Below the pieces are notes generated by a model. It made no database searches and had not been told where the DNA came from. It saw only the letters and a program-made list of their open reading frames with translations. The translations under genes were made by a program, and so were the position numbers. A stretch of 27,745 bases of DNA from Branchiostoma floridae (lineage: Eukaryota; Chordata; Leptocardii; Amphioxiformes; Branchiostomatidae). Shown piece by piece: positions 26,847-27,745 of the stretch (position 1 is the first letter of the stretch; every line of letters starts with the position of its first letter). The stretch lies in the NCBI RefSeq assembly GCF_000003815.2, contig NC_049995.1:182624-210368 (forward strand). The letters run 5' to 3'.

Positions 26847-26886
26847 CCCTGTCATTTCAGTTACATTTGTATCTGAAATGACAGGG
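26847..26886. repeat. Perfect 14-bp hairpin
   Basis: CCCTGTCATTTCAG and CTGAAATGACAGGG flank a 12-base loop. It lies between two different minisatellites. It is not a bacterial-type terminator; its role is unknown. Confidence 0.9.
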
Positions 26887-26905
26887 AATACCTGACACAA
26901 TCAGA

Positions 26906-27745
26906 TCCCGTCTGTCTGAAAGCCTGTCTGTCTTCCTCTCTATCGGCAAACCTGTCTGGCTTTCTCTTTGTCTGCCTTTTTATCCGTCTGGAAGCCTGTC
27001 TGTCTGCCTCTCTGTCTGTCTGCAAACCTGTCTGGCTTCGTCTTTGTCTGTCTGCCTCTCCATCTGTCTCCAAGCCCTTCTGTCTGCCTCTCTGTCTGTC
27101 TGCGACTCTGACTGGCTTCGTCTTTGTCTGTCTACCTCTTTATCTGTCTCCAAGCCCGTCTGTCTGCCTCTCTGTTTGTCTGCGACTCTGTCTGGCTTCC
27201 TATTTGTCTGTCTACCTCTCTATCTGTCTGCAAACCTGCCTGTCTGCCTCTTTGTCTGTCTGCAACTCTGTCTGGCTTCGTCCTTGTCTGTCTGCATCTC
27301 GGTCTGTCTCCATCCGTCTGTCTGCCTTACTGCAACTCTGTCTGACTTCTTCTTTGTCTGTCTGCCTCTCTATCTGTCTGGAGGACTGTCTGTCTGTCTG
27401 CAACCCTGACTGGCTTCGTCTTTGTCTGTCTGCCTCTCCGTCTTTCTCCAATCCCGTCTGTCTGCCTCTCTGTCTGCGACTCTGTTTGGCTTCGTCCTTG
27501 TCTGTCTGCATCTCGGTCTGTCTCCATCCCGTCTGTCTGCCTTACTGCAACCCTGTCTGACTTCTTTGTCTGTCTGCCTCTCTATCTGTCTGGAGGACTG
27601 TCTGTCTATCCCTCTTTCTGTCTGCAACCCTGACTACCTTCGTCTTTGTCTGTCTGCCTCTCCATCTGTCTCCAAGCCCTTCTGTCTGCCTCTCTGTCTG
27701 TCTGCGACTCTGTCTGGCTTCGTCTTTGTCTGTCTACCTCTTTTC
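26906..27745 (+). repeat. CTGT-rich minisatellite, period about 70-80, runs off window end
   Basis: The landmark GGCTT(T/C) or GACTTC occurs at 26958, 27034, 27114, 27194, 27274, 27344, 27412, 27488 and 27559. Spacing is 76-80 bases at first, then alternating 70/68/76/71. Within units, CTGT and CTGC tetramers repeat. Plus-strand Leu/Ser/Val/Cys frames and minus-strand Arg-Gln-Thr-Asp frames are translation of the repeat. Confidence 0.95.

Noticed and set aside
26861-27627. Long plus and minus frames with Leu-Ser-Val-Cys or Arg-Gln-Thr-Asp repeats
   Set aside because: They are translations of the CTGT-rich minisatellite and are open in several frames at once because the repeat lacks stops.

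Overview
The window is eukaryotic, probably invertebrate deuterostome, DNA from a draft assembly with four N gaps. My best guess is an amphioxus (Branchiostoma). The basis is indirect: small Death-domain exons in long repeat-rich introns, heavy SINE/LINE/minisatellite load, and the large Death-domain expansions known from amphioxus. No species-specific marker was identified.

Left third (about 755-10600, + strand): the 3' part of one multi-exon gene. I reconstruct 12 exons from acceptor/donor sites, open frame and intron phase. Three Death-domain exons (755-1000, 1865-2119, 3218-3466) alternate with three short linker exons, and every exon of this cassette is phase 1 at both ends. Three further small phase-1 exons and one phase 1-to-0 exon lead into two phase-0 exons encoding TPR-like paired helices. 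A candidate last exon ends in a stop overlapping AATAAA. The 5' end lies upstream of the window. A one-base frameshift interrupts the main TPR exon near 10.1 kb. The likely product is a cytoplasmic adaptor-type protein (Death x3 plus TPR-like), with no NTPase or protease domain visible here. Its introns hold a CA-rich minisatellite (1-690), a pair of diverged dispersed repeats, a 2.4-kb block bracketed by perfect 44-bp direct repeats, a tRNA-derived SINE, a 103-bp foldback element and a hammerhead-like motif.

Middle (10.6-18.5 kb): no host gene that I can support. It holds dispersed repeat copies, small tandem duplications and a decayed 3' end of a CR1/Jockey-type non-LTR retrotransposon (about 17520-18357).

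Right third (18.46-27.745 kb): dominated by tandem DNA. In order: a dispersed repeat with a long internal hairpin; a roughly 204-bp satellite (19049-22834, interrupted by a gap); a 160-bp array (22935-24234); an AT-rich stretch; a 5'-truncated second LINE (about 25145-25743); a 72-bp minisatellite whose period keeps a minus-strand frame open; a perfect 14-bp hairpin; and a CTGT-rich, roughly 70-80-bp minisatellite with higher-order structure running off the window end.

The Death/TPR gene is the only host gene I can defend. The features most worth a second look are its duplicated Death-linker cassette, the direct-repeat-bracketed intron block, and the satellite that begins exactly at the end of a dispersed repeat.
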